This document shows, piece after piece, positions 49,990 through 62,461 of a DNA stretch of 64,000 nt. The notes below the pieces were generated by a model. That model was not told the DNA's origin and did not search any database. It saw nothing but the letters and a program-made list of their open reading frames with translations. The stretch comes from Chionoecetes opilio. Taxonomy: Eukaryota > Arthropoda > Malacostraca > Decapoda > Majidae. Each line of letters opens with the position of its first letter. Position 1 is the stretch's first letter. The stretch is taken from positions 1 through 64,000 of the forward strand of contig JACEEZ010020031.1 in the NCBI GenBank assembly GCA_016584305.1, written 5' to 3'. The position numbers were made by a program, and so were the translations under genes.

Positions 49990-50730
49990 TATATGACTAA
50001 TCACTTAAAAACATTGAAGAATGCATAAAACATGCATGATATATGAAAATACATAGAATAGGTAACTGTCATAAAACAAATTGTTGTGATGAGAAACCTG
50101 CACAGATAACACTGTCGTGCCTCGGTCTCCATTTGAGAACACAGGAATTACACCTTGAAGTATTGGAAAGAAAAATCTTACTTTTTAAAATGATATCATC
50201 AGCATCTGCAGCTGTCTGATGTCTGTGCTGTGCAGTCACCGCCTCCCTCCCCCCCTACCCAGCCACATTCAAATTGGACTCTTGATAAGTCAGAAATGAC
50301 AGTCATTGTTGTTGTATTGATTCCCATAGTCATAAGATAATGTATTCAACTACCACCATATTTTACTGTGAAAGTACAACTTATAAGTAAAGTGAATGTA
50401 TTTTTTATTCAAGTATGTAAATAAACTGAAAGAACTTATTAGCATTTGTAACTGGATTCTTATGCCTTTAAGAAAACTCAACCGTGTGCATGAAATATCA
50501 GTAACCTTTCTTGCCAGTCATATCCAGGAAATTAAGCTACTTATCTATTTTTGTGCATCTAGTGAGAGATATCCTATTTTCACTCTAGAGGAAACTTGCT
50601 GATGACTAAGGATTTCAGGTAATTGAACCATCTGCACCGAGAAGACAGATCTCACCAGCATATTCCATAGTATGAACATGGATTCTTATATTTAACAAGC
50701 AAAAGTTTTAAATTGTTACTTATGATGTTT
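49990..50730. other. intergenic, nothing recognised
   Basis: AT-rich sequence between the hAT-derived gene and a SINE. No feature is supported. Confidence 0.4.
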
Positions 50731-50734
50731 TTGC

Positions 50735-51005
50735 AATTGTTTGTAATTAAGAGATGGGAAAGGTGTCCTACAACCAAGGTGCCTTCCCCACACACAAATA
50801 ATTGATACATAGTCACAGAATACCCATTACATACATACCCGGGACTCAGGGCTAATGTGACATCCGGGTTACCACAGTTACCATCCCCAGGTACCCATTT
50901 ATCAACCCCGAAAGGGAGGAAGAACAGCTGGGTTGGCTGGCCGCTGACTTGCCCTGGCCTGGATTCGTAGCTAGGCGTGCTACCCACTACACTACAGCAA
51001 CGACA
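50735..51005 (-). mobile_element. tRNA-derived SINE, second family
   Basis: Minus strand begins with TAGTGTAGTGGGTAGCACGC (A box) and GCTACGAATCC (B box). The body contains GATAAATGGGTACCTGGGGA and GTAACCCGGATGTC, then a TATGTATG-rich 3' part. The body differs from the SINE at 46354-46694. Confidence 0.75.
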
Positions 51006-51009
51006 CTTT

Positions 51010-52140
51010 TGTGTATGAAGAAAATAATTCCCATGTTATTATTATCAGGTCATCAGTTTTTGCATATTTAAATGTAATTTTTGACTATAAAGTATTTATT
51101 ATTAAAACATGTACAGCAATTTTATGTTTAAAATGTTAACATAAGTAAAAGGTCACAGTCAGTCACCCTCTGCAACAACAGTATAAACACATCCTCAAGC
51201 ACCACGTCCATAAATAATGTAAGGTAAGTATAATGACCACCAAGATTAACACTGTCCTCATTAGCCTAATCATCCACTTCACACTGCTCCCTTACATCAG
51301 TATAAATCTCAACTTGTGCTTCTTTATATTATACGTAATATAATGTTGAGATTCTAAAATGTCCTCACCATCAACTTCATCCTCATTCATCTCCATATTC
51401 TTTCAATGTATGTATGATGAAATGATAGTCATGCATACAGCACACCTGCAGATGAAACTTTAAATCAACTTTGTGTAGTTTTAACCGACAGACACGTGCA
51501 TTGCGGCTGAAAAGTTCCCACTCTAACCCTTGTGTCGGGAGGAGGAGGGGCTTAACCATCAGTGAACCAATGACATGCACTTGCGACGAGGAAGGAGAAG
51601 AGCTTAATCAAATAAACAAAGATTGAATTATCCTCCACACAAATCATATGTTGAATACAGTAAAGTATTAAAAATGTGCATAATTTCAGAAATTTAGAAA
51701 AGTGGAAGGTTTCGTTTTGGTGGAATATCTGCGGAGCATCAACAGCAAAGGTATGCGTTGTGATGCTGCCTGGCCTCTATTCGGACAAATAAACAACAGA
51801 AAATGTATGAGCTCTAATCTCCTATTTGCCATCAAAGAGGGGAGTAAAGCACCATTTTCTCTCCTTAAAAGCTTAGTGCTATGATAATGCCAATAACAGC
51901 AATACCTCGTGAATAACAATTTGCTTTCCTTAAACACATTAAGTAAAACTATTTATGAAAAATTCTTTCGTTGATTGTTGTTTTTCAAGCCACTAACCTT
52001 TGACAAGGAGAGGCTTACTAAAGCATCAAAATAGTGTAAGTATTAATACATACATGTATATTAGATTAGTTCTCATATTATTCTCCTTCGATGTCTCCAG
52101 GCACTAAGACAGCACGCTCACACCCCACCACCATTACTTG
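51010..52140. other. intergenic, nothing recognised
   Basis: No protein motif, RNA gene or repeat terminus identified on either strand. Confidence 0.4.
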
Positions 52141-52141
52141 T

Positions 52142-52370
52142 CCCCCCAGATTGATTGACTGATTGTAATGCCAAAAAAGGGAAATGTGCCAGACATCAGA
52201 GGTCACATGGCACTGGCAAAGCATAAAAAAGGGAGGGGTTAGAGAGAAGGAGTGAATTTGTGAGGGAAGGGGAGAGGAAAGGCATAATACAGCAGGATGG
52301 TTAAATCAAATTAAGGATGTGTAATTGTTGGAGGAAGGAGATTATAAATAGGGAATTGGGACAGGGGGGG
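52142..52370 (+). repeat. dispersed ~230-bp repeat, copy 2
   Basis: Same family as 39131-39370, with shared AATGCCAAAAAAGGGAAATG, GTGCCAGACATCAGAGGTCA and GCAGGATGGTTAAATCAAAT. Confidence 0.6.
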
Positions 52371-53374
52371 CGAGTAGGGAAAGTTTCAGTGTCCTCCCCA
52401 GAGATCAACACCTTGATGGGGTGCCGAGTGCTGCCGGGAATAAAGCTTGTAACAAATCACGCTCCTGCTGGGAAACACTTATCACCATCAACACAGCCGT
52501 CAACAAGAAACGCACTTCATGACAAGGATCACTTGATGAAGAATAAACATTATTCTTGAAAATTTGTCACTTTAAAGTATGGACTCATTATGTAAAAATT
52601 TCTCTACCGGCAATACAGTAAATGAAGGAGTTTTTACCGGCGGAGCCACCACAATAACAATTTTCATTGATGACAGTACTGCATTTTCTACCCTAGTACA
52701 TACTATCATTTGTATAGAATCATATAGATAGAGTAGATAGCAGTACTACCATTTTCTAAGCAAACAATTTCATAAGTGTCCACCATGATGTATGATCTTG
52801 GGATGTTCCTTGTAAGTTGTAAGCACAGACATTGGCTTCCAGATCAAAGTAAACCATTAAGAATCGGAACATTCAAGAACACGCAGAAGCCAGAGTGAGT
52901 TATGTTTTTTGGCACTAGAATTCTAACCAATGTTAGTTAATGCAATATGATTTCCAAATGAAGTCATGTTATGCGAGAATGAGTCCAATGAATGTATGTA
53001 ATTTATTTATATTCAGGTTCAGATCACACTCCAAGTCAGGTTCCCAGCACCACATAAATAGTGTGTTATTTAATTAGACCTGAATCCTCATTACAAAGTG
53101 GCATGGGAACACCTTGCCGAGTAATAAATTTTCTCTTTCAAGGATTCCTGTACGTACTCATATCTCCACAAATCATCACCCACATAACAACGAGCCTCTT
53201 CCACCCTAACAGGTTGTCTCCATCTTTCCTTCACCACACCTCATAACAAGTTGCCAGCCACGGGCACAGGTTCCCAGGTCATGAACCCCCAAGTAGTCAG
53301 CGTGACTTGCATGTCCGTCCCCCCCTCCCTCCCCATGTGCCAGAGTTTCTTGCCATCTAGCTCAGGCACACGAC

Positions 53375-53638
53375 CAGTGCCGTTTCTAGCCTTTTTGGGG
53401 CCCTATGCGAAATGGTGTTTGGGGGCTTATTTTGTAATACTATGGCTGGGGGATTCCAAGCCCTCTAAGGTGGTCCGGGGCCACACCTTAAGTATTTAAA
53501 TGCATCAATCTGGTGTACTTTAAGAGGAAAAGAGACTAGATTCTAAAAGAGAAGAAAATAATGGCAGCTTGGGGGCCCCTTGGTGGCTTCGGGGACCTGT
53601 GCTACCGCGTGGTTCGCATATAGTAAGAAACGGCCTTG
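53375..53638. mobile_element. hAT-type MITE, 264 bp
   Basis: Termini CAGTGCCGTTTCTAGCC and, complemented, CAAGGCCGTTTCTTAC, with CCCTATGCGAA/CATATGCGAA subterminal words. Flanks CACACGAC and AACACGAC form an 8-bp duplication with one mismatch. Confidence 0.8.
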
Positions 53639-54639
53639 AACACGACTGCTGCACAGGATCAGTGTGCAGCAATATGAGGTGTGTGGACTCCTATGTGATG
53701 GGGCACGTGCACAGCAATAATTTAAATATCAGGGCACATTGCATACAGCAAGACAGCCTGTGTGCCAAGACATTCATGGCGCCCTGTGCTCCCAGGAGGC
53801 GGAGGTTGGGAATGGATGCCAGAAAGAAAACTTGGAAAAACACTTACGAATATTCAACATCTGTTCTATAGCTTGCAAACATCCATGAGTTTTCACTTTC
53901 ACCAATACAAAGGATTCAATTAGACAGTTGCAGAATGTCTGTCCATACAACACTGTACTCTCTAACAAAACGAAAATATATCTAACAATAAATCTTGCAA
54001 GTCGTTTTCATACAAAATCTTACAAAATACAAACACATCCAACACTTCTAAATATCTGCTCAATACAAATGCTTTTAGACCCCTTGGTAAAAAGACATAC
54101 AATCGTCAAGCATTTCTGCAACATCCAAACAGCACTACAGAGTAACAATGGCTAAGGTGAAACCAGGGCGAGTTGTGACACCAGTGACACAAGTGTTTGC
54201 TGGATGAGCTTACAACTGAATGATTCAAATGAAAATATGAATGACATGGGAAGAAGACCTGCAATCAGTCAAGACCAATCATTAGGACAGTCCCCAAACA
54301 TACCTTTAAGTAGCTGCCAATTATACTTATTTGAGGTGTTTGTCACACAACTGTCAGTTAAGAAGTTTGTAATGATCAATCAGCAGATCTTTATGTAATA
54401 CACTTGATGGATATGATCATAATTACTGTTATTCAAGATACACTATCAGAATATGTATCCACAATTATGTGCGAGTCAAATGCAGCTTAACTGCACTAGG
54501 GAAAAAATAAGTATACAAAATATAATTAATAAAAACATATATTTGAAATAAAAAAAAATTAATTAGATTTTTTGTTTATGCATTACGTATATATATATAT
54601 ATAGTATATTTAATACTAGAGTAAGGTATTATAATAAGG

Positions 54640-54760
54640 GAGGGGTTATAGAGACAGAGGGAAGGGGAGAGGAACGGATTGTTACACCAGAATGGCTAGA
54701 TCAAATGAAGGATGTGTATTTGTTGGAGGAAGGAGATTAAATTACTCCAGGAGAAAGTTA
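54640..54760 (+). repeat. dispersed ~230-bp repeat, copy 3 (3' half)
   Basis: Contains GGGAGGGGTTA, GAACGGATTGTTACA and AAGGATGTGTATTTGTTGGA, matching the second half of copies 1 and 2. Confidence 0.55.
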
Positions 54761-54764
54761 CATG

Positions 54765-56320
54765 GAGGTGTTACACTTATGTATGAATACCACAAACTGA
54801 CTGAGGGCCGAAGGGAGGATTTCAGGGAGCAAGCAGGCTTCTGTCGCTAAAACTATACACGGCTGTTTCCAAGAGAGACAGCGGTTGACTTGCAGTGAAC
54901 AGCACCTTTTGCATTCGCTAATGTGTCATAAAATCCGCATGTTGTATTTTGCTCTAATGAAAACTAATATCGTATAGTTTTGTTAGTTTACCTTTTTTTC
55001 TTAATATTCCATGAATGTTAAGATAAATGGCACCTTGATATGGTAGAAGATCAGCTAGTAATGCCTTCCCCCGGAGCTGTACGGTACCTTCTCCTGCCCT
55101 CACTGGTATAGTACCAGTGAAGGGGACCAAAGGGAGGGAGGGATAATGATGACATGTAATTGTTCTATGGAGCAGGAATGGAGGAAGTGGGAGGCCGGCT
55201 GGATGGATGCAAGTACATGAGGCACACACTGCAATCTTAGAATCTTAGGTATCCACTTGGAACAAAAATACACACAAAAAAAATTCTGGAGCTGTGCTGT
55301 TTGTGGCACTACCTTGTTTGACTTTTTTTAGCCGTGTTATTTACACCAACTGCCTGATGTCTGCATGAATAGTAATATATATTGGTTGCAGCTAACTATA
55401 CTTCATTAAAAGCACTATAAAGAAGCAGGACTGTTGATTGCAAGTAAGACCATACTAATGTAGGAAAGTCAGTTGCTTGGAACACTCTGCCAGGTTGCCT
55501 CGCGTCACCTGTCTGCATCCTCGTGACCAATGACAGTCATGATCACACCCTGAGCCACACTACTACGGATGCCTCCCTGGAGCACCAATTTTAGTGACAG
55601 TTTTATGATAGATGAGAGAAAATGTCAAATGACAAGTATTTACCATACTTTAACAGACTTTGATTTCTTAAAACTAGGGACTGTTGCCCTTCAGTTAAAG
55701 TGTGAGCTGATTGTGAAGGCATAAGTTTTGCATTCCTTAAACTCTGTCATAAGTATAATAATTAGTTAGATCTCAGGACATGCAAATGAGAAAATAAAGA
55801 TAACTTGAATATTCACTACCTATTCAGACTACAGAAGACTAGTACTGGATGTTGCCTGAACGGTTCACATAGAGGAAAAATAATATGTAGTACTTATACA
55901 AAATTTGTAAACACATCCTTTTATGTATTTCTTTAAAACATGTTTCCTAGAATCTATGAAACAGCGATCAATAACAAATAAAGTTTTACACATTTAAGTA
56001 TCATTCCTTGCCATTATTATAAGCTAGTTTAAAATTTATCATTAAAAATGTTAAGTGAAAGATTAATGATGTTAGATTTAAGAAGAAGTTTAAATTACGA
56101 GGAGAACAGCTTACTTTCCATCCTCTACACCCACAGTACCGTGATAACAGCCGGCCACAACTCACGTGTGGCAGCCACTGAGCAGCAGCAGCAGCAGCAG
56201 GAGGAGAAAGGGGTCAAAAGGATTTTGGTGTGATCCTTATCACTTGCTGTTCCTGAAAGAAAGATGCAACACTTAAAATACACACTCATAAACCATTGCA
56301 CAGACTGCTTTCAAATGCTC
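54765..56320. other. intergenic, nothing secure
   Basis: A short (CAG)n near 56180-56200 and scattered unsupported reading frames only. Confidence 0.4.
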
Positions 56321-56322
56321 TA

Positions 56323-56965
56323 CCGTAGATAACAGTGAAGTCGCCAGGCGCCAAATATTACGAATTATAGCATCACTACTGATTTTTATGTGCCACTGAA
56401 GATGTTACACAGTAGTTTATATCATGACTGTATAATCTACCCTGTTTCAGCATTGTTTTATGCTTTGTATCTGCAAATATAACTGTTGCGCATTTTGCTT
56501 CTCACGTTTTTCTTAGCGCGATGACAGACAGTAAACAATAGCTTTTCGGGCGACAGGACGCAGACTTGCCAGATCTTTCAAACTTGAATAGAATTAATTT
56601 TCACGTTGGCAGAGGAATTTTTATATATCCAAGCATTTTCCGCTGCTAATATATATAGAGACTTGTTTTACTTTACCTCTAATTTCCCTAAATTCCCCAG
56701 AGTGGCGACTCAACTGTTGGGTTAAAATACTAGCTGGCGACTTTACTGTAGTAGGTATAGTGAGGTCGCCACTTGGTTTTATTTTTGTCATTTGTTCATT
56801 TATAGCTCTAATATGACACAGAATAAGACACAAAATGACACAGACTTTCCAGATAGACCCTTCTAACTTTCCTGAAATCATGGATGTACAAATGTAAGTA
56901 TTAACGCCACCACACGTCTGTAAATAACAAAAACGTAGAACTGGCGACTTCACTGTTATCTACGG
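56323..56965. mobile_element. TA-flanked TIR element, copy B (643 bp)
   Basis: Same termini as 17536-17997, each directly inside TA. Its interior is largely inverted relative to copy A and carries the extra word GGCGACTTTACTGTAGTAGG near 56740, a second terminus-like sequence that suggests a composite of two copies. Confidence 0.75.
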
Positions 56966-57649
56966 TAAGTGATCCATCACAATATCCTCATGTAGAAAAA
57001 TACCGATTAAGGAGGTTAAGGAAGTGAGAAGTTGAGAAGCTGAATGGGCCCCAGCCATAACTACGTCACGGTTTGTTTACATCGGTGCATTGTGGGGATA
57101 AGGTGGGGTCGCCGCGGGTGGACCTACGAAGGGAAAACTACGGCAATGGAAGAATTTAGAGTTATTTTGCGCGAAATTGATATTCCAGGTGCTATATTAC
57201 TGTGCTCTGTTCTCGTTGACAACACTATAGAGAAGACCTGAGGTAATGGCTGATCTGCAGAGGCTTCTAAACCAAGAAAACAGAGTCATAACAGAGCCTC
57301 TTCAAAAGGTAAGCAACTGGTAGGTACATAATGTGTCCCTACCACTTGCTTACTTCTTAATGAGACTCTCCTGTGACTGTTTTCCTGGTTTAGAAGCCTT
57401 TGCACACCAACCATCACCTCAGGTCTTCTCTATGTTGTCAGCGAGCACGGAAATATAGCACCTGGAATATCAATTTCGCCCAAAACAACTCGAAATTTTT
57501 TCATCGTTGTAGTCTTCTCTTTGTAGGTTGTAAATATTCATGGTTATGATAGTATTAAAATACCTTATTAATTGAGTTCCTTTTGTTGTCTTTCCTCATA
57601 ATAAGTAGTGGTACATCATGGTTTAAGTGTTACTTGACGAGCCAATGAA

Positions 57650-58165
57650 TATTCTCGAGTCTATACCAACATCACTAACCTTTGCTTTGATTTATCTTAT
57701 TACTCCATCCATAAACAAGTTGCATAACCACGGTGACATTACCCATCCTTGCCTCATGGTACCTGGTACTGTCGTCTACCGATATTTTTATCCCTACACA
57801 AATCGGGAAAACTCGCCGACGGTAATGGCTAGGTTAGATTTTGCTTTGATTTATCTTATTACTTCATCCATAAACAAGTTGCATAACCACGGTGACATTA
57901 CCCATCCTTGCCTCATGGTACCTGGTACTGTCGTCTACCGATATTTTTATCCCTACACAAATCGGGAAAACTCGCCGACGGTAATGGCTAGGTTAGATTT
58001 TGCTTTGATTTATCTTATTACTTCATCCATAAACAAGTTGCATAACCACGGTGACATTACCCATCCTTGCCTCATGGTACCTGGTACTCTCATCTACCGA
58101 AATGCTCGTCCCTACACAAATCGGGAAAACTCGCCGACGGTAATGGTTAGGTTAGGTTACCGCTA
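57650..58165 (-). repeat. ~165-bp tandem repeat, three units, encoding a duplicated LINE RT motif
   Basis: Each unit on the minus strand includes RQGWVMSPWLCNLFMDEVIR-like coding, the palm motif region of a non-LTR reverse transcriptase. The right arm has two units at about 60290-60610. The plus-strand frame across the three units is an artefact of period divisible by three. Confidence 0.75.
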
Positions 58166-58440
58166 GGTTAGGTAAAGGTCAGTTAGATTAGGTATTCATA
58201 AGCACAGGTAAAAGCTTATTAGTTATACATACATACTCCACTCCATACACACTCTTTAACCCTTCAATACATCCCACATTCCCTCCCAGTCTACTCTGTC
58301 ATATGATTTGCTATTAGTCCAGATGAACACCGAACTCACTTTGGTGGACAAAACTATTTTTTTTCTGGTGTGTTTTTGTGTTTCGAATGAATCTGCTAAC
58401 CATTTCTGTCGCAATTTTTTTTTTTTTTTCTTAGGTAAAG

Positions 58441-59398
58441 GCATAGACCACTGTATACCTGGACTGTTCACGCGATAATGTTTTGAATTGCGGGGCTGCA
58501 TAGGGGCCCGCGGGGCGCCCGACAAAGAGATATAGTGGTCTATGGACTATCATATAGACTGGTTTATCAGTATATATGATATACTGCAATCTTCGTAAAT
58601 GTTTGTTCTATAATATTATCAAATAAAAAACAGTAAAACACGCTAAAGAAATGCCATTACGAGACTATGACGAAATATGCATGAACTTAATATTCACTTA
58701 ACTCTTCGCCATTTAAAACTTTGCGGGTCAACTTTTATCATGAAGGGTATCAATAGAAGCGCAATTTTATTAGCTTTCCATTGCTATATTTCGTCATCTG
58801 ATAAATTAATTAGAACCATGCATAAATTAGCGTTAAATAAATAAATAGAATCATCAATCGGGTAATTTTCCCGATTGATGATGTTATTTATTTACTTATA
58901 TATTTCGTTTTCTGATAAATGAATTAGTACCATGTATAAATTAGCATTGACTAAATAAATAACCTCATCAATCGGGAAAATTACCCGATTGATGATTTTA
59001 TTTACTTAGTTACGCTAATTTATGCATGGTCCTAATTCATTTATCAGATAACGAAATATAGCAATGGAAAGCTAATAAAATTTCGCTTCTATTGATACCC
59101 TTCATGATAAAAGTTGACTCGCAAAGTTTTAAATGGCGAAGAGTTTTAGTGAATATTAAGTTCATGCATATTTCTTCAGAGTCTCGTAATGGCATTTCTT
59201 TAGCGTGTTTTACTGTTTTTTATTTGATAATATTATAGAACAAACATTTACGAAGATTACAGTATATCATATATACTGATAAACCAGTCTATATGATCCG
59301 TATATATATATACATGAATCCGAGCGGCCCTCCGACTTCAGGCCCTTGTGCGACAGGCCGATATTCCGTACGCAGTCCAGGTATACAGTGGTCTATGG
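58441..59398. mobile_element. foldback (long-TIR) DNA element, copy 2
   Basis: Almost the same sequence as 6188-7240 without the TA expansion. The 5-bp duplication TAAAG lies at 58436-58440 and 59399-59403. It was inserted next to the poly(T) at the inner end of the giant inverted repeat's left arm. Confidence 0.85.
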
Positions 59399-60029
59399 TA
59401 AAGTTTTTTTTTTTTTTTTATAAAGTCAGGTAAATGTTAGGTTAGGTATGGGTTAGGTATAGGTAAAGGTTAGGTTTAGGTTCAATTTTTTTTTGGGTCA
59501 TTTTTGCAAAAAAATAAGAAACGGGGATGTCAACAAGAAAAGAAAAAAAACTCTGAAAAGTAATAACACAACAAAATATTTGTCATTTATATTAGTCAAC
59601 TTTATCAATTATTTTAGGCGCTATCAAATACAGCTCAAATATGATTTGATGACCAACTTCGAATTATTGAATATTGCTGTAATCCACCCCCAACATACTG
59701 GCTGTGGGCTGCTGTATTCCACCCCCAACATACTGCCTCCTGAGCAAACTTGTAGCAGTGGAGTCAGGAGATATCGGCAGCCTAGTATTAACTTCCCGCT
59801 AGGCAGCCAAAAAATGTTTTATGGTCTGTGCTGGATCAGTGGCCAGGGTCAGGTTCGGCTGTAGGCTAGCCAACTATGTACACCCCACCCCCCCCCCCTA
59901 AATTTTTAACCCGAATCTACACGATTCACAGAAATGACCCAGCTGGCAATAAAATACTCGGAAATCCGCGAATCCCGCGGAAAATTGACATCCCTGAAGA
60001 AAAAGAAGAAAAAAAAAAAGAAAAAAAAT

Positions 60030-60187
60030 TGCGACATAAATGGTTAGCAGATTCATTCAAAACACAAAAACACACCAGAAAAAAAATAGTTTTGTCCACC
60101 AAAGTGAGTTCGGTGTTCATCTGGACTAATACCAAATCATATGACAGAGTAGACTGGGAGGGAATGTGGGATGTATTGAAGGGTTAA
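60030..60187 (+). pseudogene. LINE reverse-transcriptase fragment in the right arm
   Basis: Encodes SYDRVDWEGMWDVLKG, corresponding to the RT motif usually written KAYDRVD...LW..L. The complement is present in the left arm at 58256-58420. It is followed after about 180 bp by the RQGWVMSP motif block (60368 onward). Confidence 0.65.
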
Positions 60188-61347
60188 AGAGTGTGTATGG
60201 AGTGGAGTATGTATGTATAACTAATAAGCTTTTACCTGTGCTTATGAATACCTAACCTAACTGACCTTTACCTAACCTAGCGGTAACCTAACCTAACCAT
60301 TACCGTCGGCGAGTTTTCCCGATTTGTGTAGGGACGAGCATTTCGGTAGACGAGAGTACCAGGTACCATGAGGCAAGGATGGGTAATGTCACCGTGGTTA
60401 TGCAACTTGTTTATGGATGAAGTAATAAGATAAATCAAAGCAAAATCTAACCTAGCCATTACCGTCGGCGAGTTTTCCCGATTTGTGTAGGGATAAAAAT
60501 ATCGGTAGATGACAGTACCAGGTACCAGGAGGCAAGGATGGGTAATGTCACCGTGGTTATGCAACTTGTTTATGGATGGAGTAATAAGATAAATCAAAGC
60601 AAAGGTTAGTGATGTTGGTATAGACTCGAGAGTATTCATTGGCTCGTCAAGTAACACTTAAACCATGATGTACCACTACTTATTATGAGGAAAGACAACA
60701 AAAGGAACTCAATTAATAAGGTATTTTAATACTATCATAACCATGAATATGTACAACCTACAAAGAGAAGACTACAACAATGAAAAAATTTCGAGTTGTT
60801 TTGGGCGAAATTGATATTCCAGGTGCTATATTTCCGTGCTCGCTGACAACATAGAGAAGACCTGAGGTGATGGTTGATGTGCAAAGGCTTCTAAACCAGG
60901 AAAACAGTCACAGCAGAGTTTCATTAAGAAGTAAGCAAGTGGTAGGGGCACATTACGTACCTACCAGTTGCTTACCTTTTCACGAGGCTCTGTTGTGACT
61001 CTTGTTTTCTTGGTTTAGAAGCCTCTGCACATCAGCCATTACCTCAGGTCTTCTCTATAGTGTTGTCAGTGAGAACAGAGCACAGTAATATAGCACCTGG
61101 AATATCAATTTCGTGCAAAATAACTCAAAATTCTTCCATCGCCGTAGTTTTCCCTTCGTAGGTCCACCCGCGGCGACCCCGCCTTATCCCCACAATGCAC
61201 CGATGTAAAGAAACCGTGACGTAGTTATGGGTAGGGTCCATAGGAATGGAGCACGTCAGTAAAATTATTTATATGGCCAGATAATCCAGATTGCATTGGT
61301 TTGGCTATGTGGAGAGCAGGAATAAAAATATCTGTGTGGTAATTGTT

Positions 61348-61758
61348 AGTTTTTGAGCCGCAGAGAAAGTACCAGTAGAAAGCCTGAAGAAGACAAGGGG
61401 TGAATATTTGAGGCATGGCTTTGTAAGAGAGTTTTTGAGCCGCAGAAAAAGTACCAGTAGAAAGCCTGAAGAAGACAAGGGGTGAATATTTGAGGCATGG
61501 CTTTGTAAGAGAGTTTTGAGCCGCAGAAAAAGTACCAGTAGAAAGCCTGAAGAAGACAAGGGGTGAATATTTGAGGCATGGCTTTGTAAGAGAGTTTTTG
61601 AGCCGCAGAAAAAGTACCAGTAGAAAGCCTGAAGAAGACAAGGGGTGAATATTTGAGGCATGGCTTTGTAAGAGAGTTTTTGAGCCGCAGAAAAAGTACC
61701 AGTAGAAAGCCTGAAGAAGACAAGGGGTGAATATTTGAGGCATGGCTTTGTAAGAGAG
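61348..61758 (-). repeat. 82-bp tandem repeat, five units
   Basis: Nearly identical units containing TTTGAGCCGCAGAAAAAGTA, CCTGAAGAAGACAAGGGGTG and TTGAGGCATGGCTTTGTAAG. It begins 75 bp beyond the Rab-like stop codon, so probably lies in that gene's 3' UTR or just past it. Confidence 0.9.
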
Positions 61759-61833
61759 AGAAGTGGCAGAGAAGTGGCACACATCCTGTAAGTAATGTAA
61801 GGCTTTGGCATGTATGTCAGTCATTTCCTCACC

Positions 61834-62032
61834 TCAGCATAAACAGGAGTCCTCTGGTTCACCTTCAGGAGGAGTTATCTTAAAGGAATCTTTATTGATG
61901 GACTCCAGTTCCTTGCGAGACCTATTGGAGTCACTGAGTTGCCTGGCTATGTCGGAAAACATCTCCTCCACACCGACACCGTTCTTGCACGAGGTTTTGT
62001 AGATGCCGGAAATAAGGTTGTGGCATTGTTCA
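61834..62032 (-). CDS. Rab-like GTPase, last coding exon
   Basis: Starts in phase 2 and encodes [20 protein letters not shown], a charged hypervariable tail and the terminal CLC. The stop is TGA at 61836-61834. Confidence 0.8.
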
Positions 62033-62292
62033 CTGAAAATGAGCAAATTAATAAATAAACAAAATAGATAAATGGCTCATTTCACTGTACATGGTAAATG
62101 TATACATTCTGTGGGACTGCTTAGTTCAACACTGTGTGTTGCTAACTTTTTCTTTAAGTTAGAGGCTGTGGCTCTTACAGCATTGTTTTGGTTGCTCTAT
62201 TTTCCATGAAATATACTAACCTCTATTGTAAATCAGAACTTATGACTTGTGGGACCATCTTGGCACGACATACATACATACATACATACAGA

Positions 62293-62385
<93 letters not shown>

Positions 62386-62390
62386 TTATA

Positions 62391-62461
<71 letters not shown>

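Larger units (their letters stand above)
57042..61238. mobile_element. giant inverted-repeat element (arms ~1.2-1.4 kb)
   Basis: 57042-58435 and 60010-61238 are complementary over most of their length. They run from CCATAACTACGTCACGG outermost to a poly(T)/poly(A) stretch innermost. Each arm contains the same subterminal stems, a LINE RT motif and copies of a ~165-bp tandem duplication (three left, two right). Outer ends are GGGCCCCAG and, complemented, GGACCCTAC. No target duplication could be fixed. The loop holds a foldback element and about 600 bp of other sequence. Confidence 0.7.

Noticed and set aside
57627..58166. 179-codon frame with three internal repeats
   Set aside because: Lies antisense to the LINE RT motif in a tandem duplication; the open frame results from a unit length divisible by three.
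61225..61824. Minus-strand frames of 144-199 codons
   Set aside because: All pass through the 82-bp tandem repeat and change frame from unit to unit; no protein motif.
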